64,000 nt of DNA, from positions 1-64,000 of the forward strand of contig JANQSE010000010.1 in the NCBI GenBank assembly GCA_028284195.1. Direction: 5' to 3'. The DNA comes from Balneola sp. Lineage in GTDB: Bacteria > Bacteroidota > Rhodothermia > Balneolales > Balneolaceae. Below, piece after piece: positions 1 through 7,730 of the stretch. The position numbers were made by a program, and so were the translations under genes. The notes under the pieces were generated by a model, which ran no database searches, was not told the origin of the DNA, and worked only from the letters and a program-made list of their open reading frames with translations. The stretch's first letter is position 1; each line of letters begins with the position of its first letter.

Positions 1-1
1 G

Positions 2-75
2 TCGGGGAGACAGGATTTGAACCTGCGACCCTTCGCTCCCAAAGCGAATGCGCTACCGGGCTGCGCCACTCCCCG
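2..75 (-). tRNA. tRNA-Pro (anticodon TGG)
   Basis: The reverse complement folds as a complete tRNA cloverleaf. The 7-bp acceptor stem is CGGGGAG paired with CTCCCCG, the discriminator base is A, and the D, anticodon, variable and T arms (GGTTCAAATCC) follow. The anticodon loop reads TTTGGGA, giving anticodon TGG, which decodes CCA/CCN proline codons. CCA is not encoded at the 3' end, so it would be added after transcription. The gene is complete although it lies at the very edge of the window. Confidence 0.95.
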
Positions 76-158
76 ATTTTCCAAATTTGGAAAGACGACA
101 AATATAAGAGTTTCTGTTTATGGTTACCACCAAAAACTGAACTTTATTTTCTGAACAT

Positions 159-1289
159 TTACATGTTATTGAGTAATTGAGCTGAAAAATTCTTCCAGGA
201 AAGTTGATGTTTAAGTTCAGATATGTTTGACCTGATTTTCTTTTGAAAAGAAATATCAGAAAAGAAGTTTGTGATTTGCGACGCTAATTGTTCAGTGTTT
301 TCATTTTCGAAGATCATCCCGTTTTCGTTGTGTTCTATATACTCCGTTAATCCGGGATGATTAGAGACTATTACGGGCAGATCAACATTCAATGCATCAG
401 CTAAAACACCGCTTTGGCTCGCTGTTTTGTAAGGGAGAACAAGTACATCAGATAGTGATAGAATTTCTACACTTTCAGAATCATCCACAAAGCGGTCAAT
501 TATTTGATAGTCGTTTTTGTGGGAAGGGGTAACGAGCTTCAAATACTTTTCTTTTTCATCATAAAACTCCCCGGCAATAAGAGGTTTTATATTATGACCG
601 GAAATATTGATCGAGTTTAATGCCTCAATAAAAATATCCAGGCCTTTGTATTCTCTTATCAACCCAAAGAACAGGATGATCTTGTCTTCTTTTTCGAATC
701 CATATTTCTGGCGTAATTTCAGCTTAGATGAATCCGGTTTCTTCTTTTCATATACAGGGTGAAAAAGTTTTTGTGAAGAAGTATTTATTTCGAGGCCAAC
801 CAGTTCTTCTTCGGTTTGGCTTGATAAGGTGATTATCAAATCGTTTTTATCGAAGAAAGACCTCACCAGTTTATCAGTTAAAGGAAACCGCTCATGTGGC
901 AGTACATTATGAGCTATAGTTATTACTTTTGTTTCTGGTGATCTTTTTTTGATTGTTGTTATGACTTTATTGAAAGCGGGGATAAAAAAGGGATGCCAGA
1001 ATGAAAGCAGAAGAATATCTGGTTTATCACCTGCAATTTGATTTCCACATCTTTTCCAATTAAAAGGATTGTAAGAATGGAGAGACCTGGTGGCATATTG
1101 CTCAGTATCTTTTTCATTAAACTGGGTGGTTCCGGGAAAAAGTATATTCGGGTACAGAGTCGTAAAGTTGTACGCTTTTATGGCTATTTGTTTGTTTAGA
1201 TGTTTGAACAGGTAACTGCTGAATCTGGCAATGCCTCCCCGGAAAGGTGGAAAAACACTAAGGAACGCTATCGTGGGTTTTTGCTTCAG
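159..1289 (-). CDS. GT-B fold glycosyltransferase (family 4-like), probable CTG start
   Basis: Predicted cytoplasmic or membrane-peripheral glycosyltransferase that moves a sugar from a nucleotide-sugar donor onto a surface polysaccharide or glycan acceptor. The N-terminal half has the family-typical opening FLSVFPPFRGGIARFS (glycine-rich acceptor loop) and a later IAHNVLPHE segment. The C-terminal half has the donor-domain motifs ILFFGLIREYKGLD and VLPYKTASQSGVLADAL, where an E/S-x7-E-like loop binds the nucleotide sugar. The frame opens after a stop at 1299-1301. It contains no ATG, GTG or TTG until the GTG at 866, which would delete the whole first Rossmann domain. I therefore place the start at the in-frame CTG at 1289 (376 aa, beginning M-K-Q-K-P-T-I), which is normal length for the family. 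No strong ribosome-binding site is visible. The substrate cannot be named. Confidence 0.8.
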   Translation of the reverse strand: MKQKPTIAFLSVFPPFRGGIARFSSYLFKHLNKQIAIKAYNFTTLYPNILFPGTTQFNEKDTEQYATRSLHSYNPFNWKRCGNQIAGDKPDILLLSFWHPFFIPAFNKVITTIKKRSPETKVITIAHNVLPHERFPLTDKLVRSFFDKNDLIITLSSQTEEELVGLEINTSSQKLFHPVYEKKKPDSSKLKLRQKYGFEKEDKIILFFGLIREYKGLDIFIEALNSINISGHNIKPLIAGEFYDEKEKYLKLVTPSHKNDYQIIDRFVDDSESVEILSLSDVLVLPYKTASQSGVLADALNVDLPVIVSNHPGLTEYIEHNENGMIFENENTEQLASQITNFFSDISFQKKIRSNISELKHQLSWKNFSAQLLNNM

Positions 1290-1388
1290 TTGTAAAAGTT
1301 ATTTCGGGTTAGTTTTAATCAGCAGTAATATAAAGCAGAAATATTCTTTAAAAATCCCGTTCTTTGGTTTAATTATAAAAACAGGTAT

Positions 1389-2366
1389 ATGAAATTTTCT
1401 TTCACATTTTTTGCACTATTTCTATTAAGCCAATTTTCTCTTGCTCAGTCGCTGAAATTGAATGAGGCAATGTCAAGTCAAAAGAACTTGGAATATGAAT
1501 ATTTAGAGGGGAAAATTGTAATTCAGGATAACGGCACTATCGTTAACTCTGCCGAATACAATCTCTTGAGCGATGATCCATCGTTCAAGGTGTATCCACT
1601 ACAGAATGGAGAATTTATTATAAGGGAGAATATAGCTAACTTCGTTTTATATGATTCTTTTGGTGCTGTAATACGCCCAATTTCTAATAGCTCGCAAAGT
1701 AAAGATGGTGAGTCTATTTCTGAATTAGCGATGGACCCGAATGGGAAAACGATTGTATTATATAATCCTGAGATTAAAAACAGCAAAGGATTGGGTTCAA
1801 GAGCTCAGGTAATAGGGGTAGAGGATTCTGACCGATTCATTTTTTACAGTAACGAACGAGAGATAAGAACGGTTTGTGTGTCAGAAAATGGCCAGTTTGT
1901 AGCTATTGCTACCGGTAAAGAAGGCACTGAAGATGAAGTAACAGTTGTTGATCGATTCGGGAATGAAGTAAGGAAGATAACCTTTGACAGAGAGATAGTT
2001 GGCCTAAATCTTTATGGAAGTGGAAGTACACTTACAGTGTTTTCCTCAGGAAGGGTGGCGGTTTATAATGTGTTGAATGGTAAGCGTATTGGCAGTAGTA
2101 GTTTTAGAGGTGGAACTCTCCGGTTTGCCAATTACAGTGGCTCTGATAAAACAATTATCGGCCTTACAGGAGATCTGAATGACAATACGTTGTCAAATAT
2201 TGGAGTACGGATCATTAATGTGGATGCCCGAAAAATTGCAAGTCAAAAATATTCCGGATCGGTTCAGGTTTCTGATCTTGACAGAATAAAGCTAAACCGA
2301 AATGGCCGGTTTAATTATACCATTGTTGGGATGAGTAAGAATTTGAATTTGAAGGCAGAGTTTTAA
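1389..2366 (+). CDS. Secreted beta-propeller-like protein of unknown function
   Basis: A 325-residue protein with a clear signal peptide (about residues 1-19, hydrophobic core FFALFLLSQFSLA before Q). The mature part is made of repeated short beta-strand patterns (for example VTVVDRFGNEVRKITF and VAVYNVLNGKRIGSSSF), resembling WD40/PQQ-like propeller blades that alternate a value with a label. No catalytic motif is recognised. It ends one base before the stop codon of convergent clpC, so the two transcripts probably share a 3' region. Role unknown. A periplasmic or outer-membrane-associated binding scaffold is a plausible reading from the fold impression alone. Confidence 0.7.
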   Translation: MKFSFTFFALFLLSQFSLAQSLKLNEAMSSQKNLEYEYLEGKIVIQDNGTIVNSAEYNLLSDDPSFKVYPLQNGEFIIRENIANFVLYDSFGAVIRPISNSSQSKDGESISELAMDPNGKTIVLYNPEIKNSKGLGSRAQVIGVEDSDRFIFYSNEREIRTVCVSENGQFVAIATGKEGTEDEVTVVDRFGNEVRKITFDREIVGLNLYGSGSTLTVFSSGRVAVYNVLNGKRIGSSSFRGGTLRFANYSGSDKTIIGLTGDLNDNTLSNIGVRIINVDARKIASQKYSGSVQVSDLDRIKLNRNGRFNYTIVGMSKNLNLKAEF

Positions 2367-2367
2367 A

Positions 2368-4959
2368 TTAAGCTTCTTTTTTCATTTCCTCTGAAGTGTC
2401 TTTCTCCTTAGAAGATTCGCTTTCGTTCTTTTTTTTGAGCTTAGGGTCTGGTTTGGCCCAATCAAATTCCAATCCATCTCTGGATTTATTCATTTTTATT
2501 TTGATGGTGGAACCTTCTTCTTTTTTCATTTCAAGAAGTTCTTCTGCTAAAGGATCTTCTATGTACTTTTGTATTGCTCTTTTGAGTGGGCGAGCCCCGT
2601 ATTTGGGATCAAACCCCTTGTCGGTAATAAACTCTTTAGCACCTTTTGTTATATCAATGATGTAACCAATATCTTCAATTCGTTTAAAAAGCTCATCAGA
2701 AATGATATCGATAATCTGATAGATATCTTCTTTCTCCAACGGCTTAAAAGTAATTACATCATCAATTCGATTCAGGAACTCAGGATTGAACACTTTTTTA
2801 AGTGCATCCTGAATGGTGGTTTTCATCTTGGCGTAATCGAAAGTGCCTTCATCAGGCCCGCCAAAGCCAATTCCTTTTCCTAAGTTTCGAATGTCGCGTG
2901 CTCCGATATTGGAGGTCATGATGATAATTGTATTTCTGAAATCTACTTTTCGTCCAAGGCTGTCGGTTAAAATTCCATCGTCTAATACCTGCAGTAGAAT
3001 GTTAAATACATCCGGGTGGGCTTTTTCAATTTCATCTAAAAGTACAACGCTATAAGGTTTTCTTCGAACTTTCTCGGTTAAAATTCCACCTTCTTCATAC
3101 CCAACATAGCCGGGGGGAGCTCCAACCAATCTTGATACAGAGAACTTTTCCATATACTCGCTCATATCAATTCTGATCAGAGAATCGTCTTTATCAAAAA
3201 GATACTTTGCGAGCACTTTGGCCATTTCTGTTTTACCAACACCCGTTGGTCCTAAGAAAATGAACGAACCAATAGGCCTGGAAGGATCTTTTAGCCCCGC
3301 GCGCGTACGTTGTATAGCTTTTGTAAGTTTTACGATGGCTTCTTCCTGCCCGATAACTTTACCAGAAAGGCGTTCTTTCATTTTCAGAAGCTTTTGCCCT
3401 TCGTTCTGGCTGATCTTGTTTACAGGAACGCCGCTCATCATTGCGATCACAGAAGCTACATCTTCTTCTTCTACATCGTACAAAATACTTTCAGATTCTT
3501 TTTCCCATTCTTTCTGAGCCACCTCCAGGTCTTCGATTAATCGTTTTTCCGTATCACGTAACCTTGCAGCTTCTTCGAAACGCTGTTTTTTAACCATGGT
3601 ATTTTTGTCATGGCTGGTGGTCTCGATTTGTTCTTCCAGTTCAATGATATGTTTTGGAACAGTGATGTTAGAGAGATGAACTCTCGCTCCGGCTTCATCT
3701 AAAGCATCAATGGCTTTATCCGGTAAAAAATGATCGGTAACATAACGATCGGTTAAAGAAACACAGGCTTCTAAGGCGTCGTCTTTATAGCGGACGCCAT
3801 GATGTTTTTCATATTTTGGTTTAATTTGCTGCAGTATTTCGATAGTTTCTTCTGGTGAAGTAGGATCAACCATGATTTTTTGGAAGCGGCGTTCCAAAGC
3901 ACCATCTTTTTCTATAAACTGGCGGTATTCATTTAACGTAGTTGCACCGATTGCCTGGATATCACCACGAGCTAATGCAGGTTTCAACATATTTGACGCA
4001 TCCAAAGAACCGCTGGCGCCGCCGGCACCTACAATAGTGTGGAGCTCATCAATAAACAGAATTACGTTATCTGTTTTTTCGAGCTCAGCCATAATGGCTT
4101 TCATGCGTTCTTCAAACTGGCCGCGATATTTGGTTCCGGCAACAAGTGCTGCAAGGTCAAGAGCAATTACTCGTTTATCATAAAGCACTCTGGAAACTTT
4201 GCGTTGAACAATCCGATCTGCCAGGCCTTCTGCAATAGCCGTTTTACCTACACCGGGCTCACCAATTAAAACAGGATTATTTTTCTTTCTTCGGCTTAAA
4301 ACCTGTGCAACCCGCTCAATCTCTTTATCACGGCCTATAATGGGATCAAGTTTTCCATCTTCAGCCATTTGGGTAAGATCTCTTCCGAAGTTATCGAGAA
4401 CAGGTGTTTTTGATTTTTCCATTTTCTTTTCTCTGGAACTGCCAGAGCCTTGTGAGCCTCCTTTTGATGAAGGTGAAATACTGGATGTGATAGAAGGGAC
4501 ATCAAAATCTTCTTCTCTGGTTTTCCCGGAAATAATCAGGTCAAGTTCTTCACGAACCGCATCATAAGAAACGCTAAATTGAAGCAGAATCTGTGCAGCT
4601 ATATTTTCATCATCTCTAAGCAAGGAAAGTAAAAGATGCTCTGTGCCAATGGTATCACTCTTATATAATTTTGCTTCCAGGTAAGTGATGCGTAATACTT
4701 TTTCGGCTTGTTTAGTTAAAGGAATATTGCCAACAGTTACTGAACCGCCGGTTCCTCGCACAGTATCTTCAATTGTTTTTTTGAGTTTAAAAAGGTCGCA
4801 ATCCAGGTTTTTGAGAATTCGGATTGCCACTCCGTCACCTAATCGAACAATGCCTAAAATAAGATGCTCTGTTCCTATATAGTCGTGTCCTAAGCGTAAT
4901 GCTTCTTCTCTGCTGAATTGGATTACGTCTCTAACTTTACTTGAAAAATTACCTTCCAT
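2368..4959 (-). CDS. clpC: ATP-dependent Clp protease ATP-binding subunit ClpC
   Basis: Hsp100/AAA+ unfoldase that feeds substrates to ClpP in the cytoplasm. The order in the 863 residues is: two Clp-N repeats (about 5-145); a Ser/Gly-rich linker (155-180); NBD1 with Walker A GEPGVGKT (233-240) and Walker B LFIDELHT (301-308); a middle region with a UVR-like coiled coil (about 443-480, [11 protein letters not shown]), which separates ClpC from ClpA and ClpB; NBD2 with Walker A GPTGVGKT (570-577) and Walker B LLDEIEKA (640-647); and a C-terminal D2-small domain. The tail after about residue 835 is highly charged ([19 protein letters not shown]). Length fits ClpC. No mcsA/mcsB/ctsR genes are adjacent, unlike in Bacillota. 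A candidate promoter and a palindromic leader lie upstream. Confidence 0.97.
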   Translation of the reverse strand: MEGNFSSKVRDVIQFSREEALRLGHDYIGTEHLILGIVRLGDGVAIRILKNLDCDLFKLKKTIEDTVRGTGGSVTVGNIPLTKQAEKVLRITYLEAKLYKSDTIGTEHLLLSLLRDDENIAAQILLQFSVSYDAVREELDLIISGKTREEDFDVPSITSSISPSSKGGSQGSGSSREKKMEKSKTPVLDNFGRDLTQMAEDGKLDPIIGRDKEIERVAQVLSRRKKNNPVLIGEPGVGKTAIAEGLADRIVQRKVSRVLYDKRVIALDLAALVAGTKYRGQFEERMKAIMAELEKTDNVILFIDELHTIVGAGGASGSLDASNMLKPALARGDIQAIGATTLNEYRQFIEKDGALERRFQKIMVDPTSPEETIEILQQIKPKYEKHHGVRYKDDALEACVSLTDRYVTDHFLPDKAIDALDEAGARVHLSNITVPKHIIELEEQIETTSHDKNTMVKKQRFEEAARLRDTEKRLIEDLEVAQKEWEKESESILYDVEEEDVASVIAMMSGVPVNKISQNEGQKLLKMKERLSGKVIGQEEAIVKLTKAIQRTRAGLKDPSRPIGSFIFLGPTGVGKTEMAKVLAKYLFDKDDSLIRIDMSEYMEKFSVSRLVGAPPGYVGYEEGGILTEKVRRKPYSVVLLDEIEKAHPDVFNILLQVLDDGILTDSLGRKVDFRNTIIIMTSNIGARDIRNLGKGIGFGGPDEGTFDYAKMKTTIQDALKKVFNPEFLNRIDDVITFKPLEKEDIYQIIDIISDELFKRIEDIGYIIDITKGAKEFITDKGFDPKYGARPLKRAIQKYIEDPLAEELLEMKKEEGSTIKIKMNKSRDGLEFDWAKPDPKLKKKNESESSKEKDTSEEMKKEA

Positions 4960-5010
4960 GGTGGTAGGTCCTTCTGTCTAAATAATTTTGTTTTCTCTGT
5001 TTTACTTATC

Positions 5011-5027
5011 TGGTACAAAACGTACCA
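5011..5027. promoter_or_regulatory. Perfect palindrome in the clpC leader (TGGTAC-N5-GTACCA)
   Basis: Perfect 6-bp arms TGGTAC and GTACCA separated by AAAAC. It lies between the candidate clpC promoter and the clpC start codon, about 52 bp before the ATG. It could be a repressor operator or an mRNA hairpin. It does not match the CIRCE or CtsR consensus. Function is inferred only from symmetry and position. Confidence 0.35.
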
Positions 5028-5052
5028 AACCAAGCTTTAGTTCATTCTTAAT

Positions 5053-5083
5053 CGAATGTAGCAGGGCATATATCTAATTGCAA
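5053..5083 (-). promoter_or_regulatory. Candidate clpC promoter
   Basis: Read on the minus strand, a TTG -33 element (complement of 5081-5083) is followed by exactly 20 nt and then TACATTCG (complement of 5053-5060). This matches the Bacteroidota -7 box TAnnTTTG at 7 of 8 positions. The same geometry is found upstream of rpsT, nuoJ, rpsF and pyrG in this window. Confidence 0.5.
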
Positions 5084-5106
5084 AATAAAATGTGCCCGCA
5101 TCGAAA

Positions 5107-6627
5107 TTAATAAAGAGGGGTTCCGGTCATTTCTTCTGGTTGTGGAATGCCCATTGCCTTTAAAAGAGTAGGGGCTACATCAGCAAGAATTCCTGGGTGC
5201 ATTTTTGGAGCATCAGGATGATTAGCAATAATAGCAGGTACTAAAGCAGTTGTGTGAGCTGTATGTGGGCTGCCATCGGGTTTAATCATGCAATCGGCAT
5301 TTCCATGATCTGCAATTATTAATGATGTGTAGCCATGCGTATTTGCAGTATCAATCACTTTTTTGAGTTCTTTATCAACAGCTTCAACGGCTTTTATAGC
5401 TGCGTCCATATTTCCTGTATGGCCGACCATATCCGGGTTGGCAAAATTCAGAATTACCAGTGCATACTTGTCTGTGCTCAATTTTTTACATAGTGTATCA
5501 GCTACCTGCTCAGCACTCATCTCCGGTTGTAAATCATAAGTAGCTACTTTTAGGCTTGGAATTACCAGCCTGTCTTCACCTGGATTCGGAGTTTCAACGC
5601 CTCCATTAAAAAAGTATGTTACATGAGGATACTTTTCTGTTTCAGCAATTCTGAATTGCTTTAAGCCTTGCTTGCTAATCCATTCACCGAGCGTGTTTTT
5701 GAGTTTTTGTGGAGGATAGGCAACATGGGTATGAGTAAAGGTTTTATCATAGGAAGTAAATGTGGTATAGTGAAGACCCAGATTTACAGTTTCAAACTCA
5801 CTGAAGTCAGCATCTGTAAGTGCTCTTGTGATTTCCCGGGCACGATCTCCTCGAATATTGAAAAAGATTACAGAGTCGCCATTTTCAATTCTGGATTCAC
5901 TTGAATCATCCAGAACAACTGGTTTTATGAACTCGTCGGTTATTCTCTTTTCATAAGAGGCATCAAAAGCTTCATCCGAGGTTGAGTAGAACTTGCCCTT
6001 ACCATGTACCAATAAATTATAAGCCTGTTCTATTCGTTCCCAACGATTATCCCGATCCATTGCGTAATATCTGCCAATTACCGATGCCAGTTTACCAGCA
6101 CCAATCTTCTTTGTTTTTTGATTGAATTCGCGGGCATATTCTTTGCCCCCGGTAGGTGAAGTGTCTCTGCCATCAGTAAAAGCATGAACAAATACATTTT
6201 CTATGCCCTCGTTGTAACAGAGTTCTAAAAGAGCAAACAGATGATCATTATGACTATGTACTCCTCCATCCGAAAAAAGCCCAAAAAGGTGAATTTTATT
6301 TTTGGCTTTGGCTTTTTTTATAGCTTGCAGAAGAACTTCATTGGCAAAAAAATCTCCATTCTTAATAGCAAGATTAATTCGTGAAAGTTCCTGATAAACT
6401 ATTCTGCCTGCACCAATGTTTAAGTGCCCTACTTCAGAATTCCCAAATTGCCCATCCGGAAGACCTACATCGCTTCCGCTTGCAGACAGGTAAGTATTCG
6501 GGTAAGTAGAAAAAAGATGATCTATGAAAGGTTTGTCAGCTTTATCAATAGCGCTGACTGAAGGATCTTCGGCCAACCCAAAGCCATCTAAAATTACAAG
6601 AAGTGCTTTAGATTGAGAGCTGGCCAT
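5107..6627 (-). CDS. gpmI: 2,3-bisphosphoglycerate-independent phosphoglycerate mutase
   Basis: Cytoplasmic glycolytic and gluconeogenic enzyme interconverting 3- and 2-phosphoglycerate through a phosphoserine intermediate, with two metal ions (usually Mn). The 506-residue length is typical. Seen motifs: metal ligand Asp in LVILDGFGL (D14), the nucleophile region GQFGNSEVGHLNIGAGR with Ser64, the substrate-site segment FTDGRDTSP, and the C-terminal metal site ADHGNAD with H-T-A-H-T-T downstream. It begins 12 bases after rpsT on the same strand, so it is probably co-transcribed from the rpsT promoter. clpC follows after a 147-bp gap with its own candidate promoter. Confidence 0.97.
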   Translation of the reverse strand: MASSQSKALLVILDGFGLAEDPSVSAIDKADKPFIDHLFSTYPNTYLSASGSDVGLPDGQFGNSEVGHLNIGAGRIVYQELSRINLAIKNGDFFANEVLLQAIKKAKAKNKIHLFGLFSDGGVHSHNDHLFALLELCYNEGIENVFVHAFTDGRDTSPTGGKEYAREFNQKTKKIGAGKLASVIGRYYAMDRDNRWERIEQAYNLLVHGKGKFYSTSDEAFDASYEKRITDEFIKPVVLDDSSESRIENGDSVIFFNIRGDRAREITRALTDADFSEFETVNLGLHYTTFTSYDKTFTHTHVAYPPQKLKNTLGEWISKQGLKQFRIAETEKYPHVTYFFNGGVETPNPGEDRLVIPSLKVATYDLQPEMSAEQVADTLCKKLSTDKYALVILNFANPDMVGHTGNMDAAIKAVEAVDKELKKVIDTANTHGYTSLIIADHGNADCMIKPDGSPHTAHTTALVPAIIANHPDAPKMHPGILADVAPTLLKAMGIPQPEEMTGTPLY

Positions 6628-6639
6628 TAAAAAAAGATC

Positions 6640-6891
6640 TTAAAGGTTGTTTACGTGCTTAGTAAGAGCTGCTTTTTTGCGAGCTGCGTTGTTGATATGA
6701 ATAATCCCTTTTCCGCTCATCTTGTCGATATAAGAAACAGCATCTTTTAATAAACCTTCCGCTTCAGTTTTATTGGTAGAAGCGAGAACATTTTTGATCA
6801 AGGTTCTCATTTTGGATTTACGTGTACGGTTGTGTTCTCTTCTCTTCTCAGCCTGGCGAACACGTTTAATCGCTTGTTTAGTTTGTGGCAT
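6640..6891 (-). CDS. rpsT: Small ribosomal subunit protein S20
   Basis: An 83-residue basic protein binding 16S rRNA early in 30S assembly. The N-terminus MPQTKQAIKRVRQAEKRREHN and the alternating Lys/Arg/Ala helices (SKMRTLIKNV, AARKKAALTKHVN) are diagnostic. Length is normal for S20. It is the first gene of a probable rpsT-gpmI transcript driven by a well-formed promoter upstream, and is divergent from cmk. Confidence 0.97.
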   Translation of the reverse strand: MPQTKQAIKRVRQAEKRREHNRTRKSKMRTLIKNVLASTNKTEAEGLLKDAVSYIDKMSGKGIIHINNAARKKAALTKHVNNL

Positions 6892-6931
6892 GACTTATAG
6901 TCGCGTTGTTGGTGTAAAAATTTTTAGTCAC

Positions 6932-6963
6932 CAAAATTAAGGGTTAGTAAAACATTATTCAAC
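6932..6963 (-). promoter_or_regulatory. Candidate rpsT promoter
   Basis: On the minus strand GTTG (complement of 6960-6963) is followed by 20 nt and then TAATTTTG (complement of 6932-6939), a perfect TAnnTTTG -7 box. The start codon is about 40 bp downstream. This is the cleanest promoter in the window and abuts the divergent cmk promoter. Confidence 0.6.
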
Positions 6964-6964
6964 A

Positions 6965-6994
6965 TTTGATTGAATATTTCAGTGAATAACTTTA
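6965..6994 (+). promoter_or_regulatory. Candidate cmk promoter
   Basis: TTTG at 6965-6968, an 18-nt spacer, then TAACTTTA at 6987-6994 (7 of 8 positions of TAnnTTTG). The expected transcription start would leave only about 10 nt of leader before the cmk ATG at 7011, so the message may be nearly leaderless. Confidence 0.4.
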
Positions 6995-7010
6995 ATTTGG
7001 CGTTTCTGTT

Positions 7011-7676
7011 ATGATAGTGGTAATAGATGGCCCTGCCGGGTCAGGAAAAAGTTCAACAGCCAGGGCAATAGCCGAGCGGCTTCAAATTCAGTTTTTGGAT
7101 TCCGGAGCTTTGTATCGGGTTGCTACCTTGGTTTATCTAGAATCACTTGATAGCAGAGCTTCGTTCTTTGATCGCCTGAAAGAAAGTGATATTTCATTTT
7201 ACTTCAAAAGCAAAAAATTTCACTCTTTTTTGAATGGAGTTGATGTTTCTGAGGAGATCAGAAAAATGGAAGTATCAAATAATGTTAGCAAAGTAGCATC
7301 TCATCCAGATGTTAGAGCGCACATTAATTCATTAATGCATGCCGAGGTGGAAAAAGATGTTTATATAGCCGATGGCAGAGATTTAGGCACAGCAGTTTTT
7401 CCTGATGCAACCCTTAAGTTTTTTATGGTTGCTGATCTTGAGGAAAGAGCAAAACGCCGGCTTGCAGAAATGAAAGAGGAGGGATTGGAAGCTTCTTTAA
7501 AAAAAATTAAAGAGAATCTTGCTGCCAGAGACCATGCTGATTCAAACCGGAAATCAGATCCTCTTAAACAAGCAGAAGACGCCATTTTGATTAATACTTC
7601 AGAGCTGACATTTGAAGAACAAGTATCACAGATCGCAGAACGAATACGGCAAATTTTGCCGGAAAATAACCATTAA
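7011..7676 (+). CDS. cmk: Cytidylate kinase
   Basis: Transfers phosphate from ATP to CMP or dCMP in the cytoplasm, feeding CTP and dCTP pools (pyrG in this window makes CTP de novo). The 221-residue protein opens directly into the P-loop, VVIDGPAGSGKSSTARAIAE (Walker A about 7-14). The CMP-binding region (FLDSGALYRVATLV), IADGRDLGTAVFPDA and the lid/Arg motifs (RAKRRLAEM, NLAARDHADSNRKSDPL) follow. Start at the ATG directly before the P-loop, as usual for the family. It is followed 54 bp later by rpsA, the widespread cmk-rpsA arrangement. Confidence 0.96.
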   Translation: MIVVIDGPAGSGKSSTARAIAERLQIQFLDSGALYRVATLVYLESLDSRASFFDRLKESDISFYFKSKKFHSFLNGVDVSEEIRKMEVSNNVSKVASHPDVRAHINSLMHAEVEKDVYIADGRDLGTAVFPDATLKFFMVADLEERAKRRLAEMKEEGLEASLKKIKENLAARDHADSNRKSDPLKQAEDAILINTSELTFEEQVSQIAERIRQILPENNH

Positions 7677-7730
7677 CCTTATCCCACAGTTGAAAGCCAA
7701 TTGTGAGGTAAAACATTAACAAAAAATACA

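Noticed and set aside
159-866. Glycosyltransferase starting at GTG 866
   Set aside because: It would lack the complete N-terminal Rossmann domain, which is well preserved in frame upstream to 1289.
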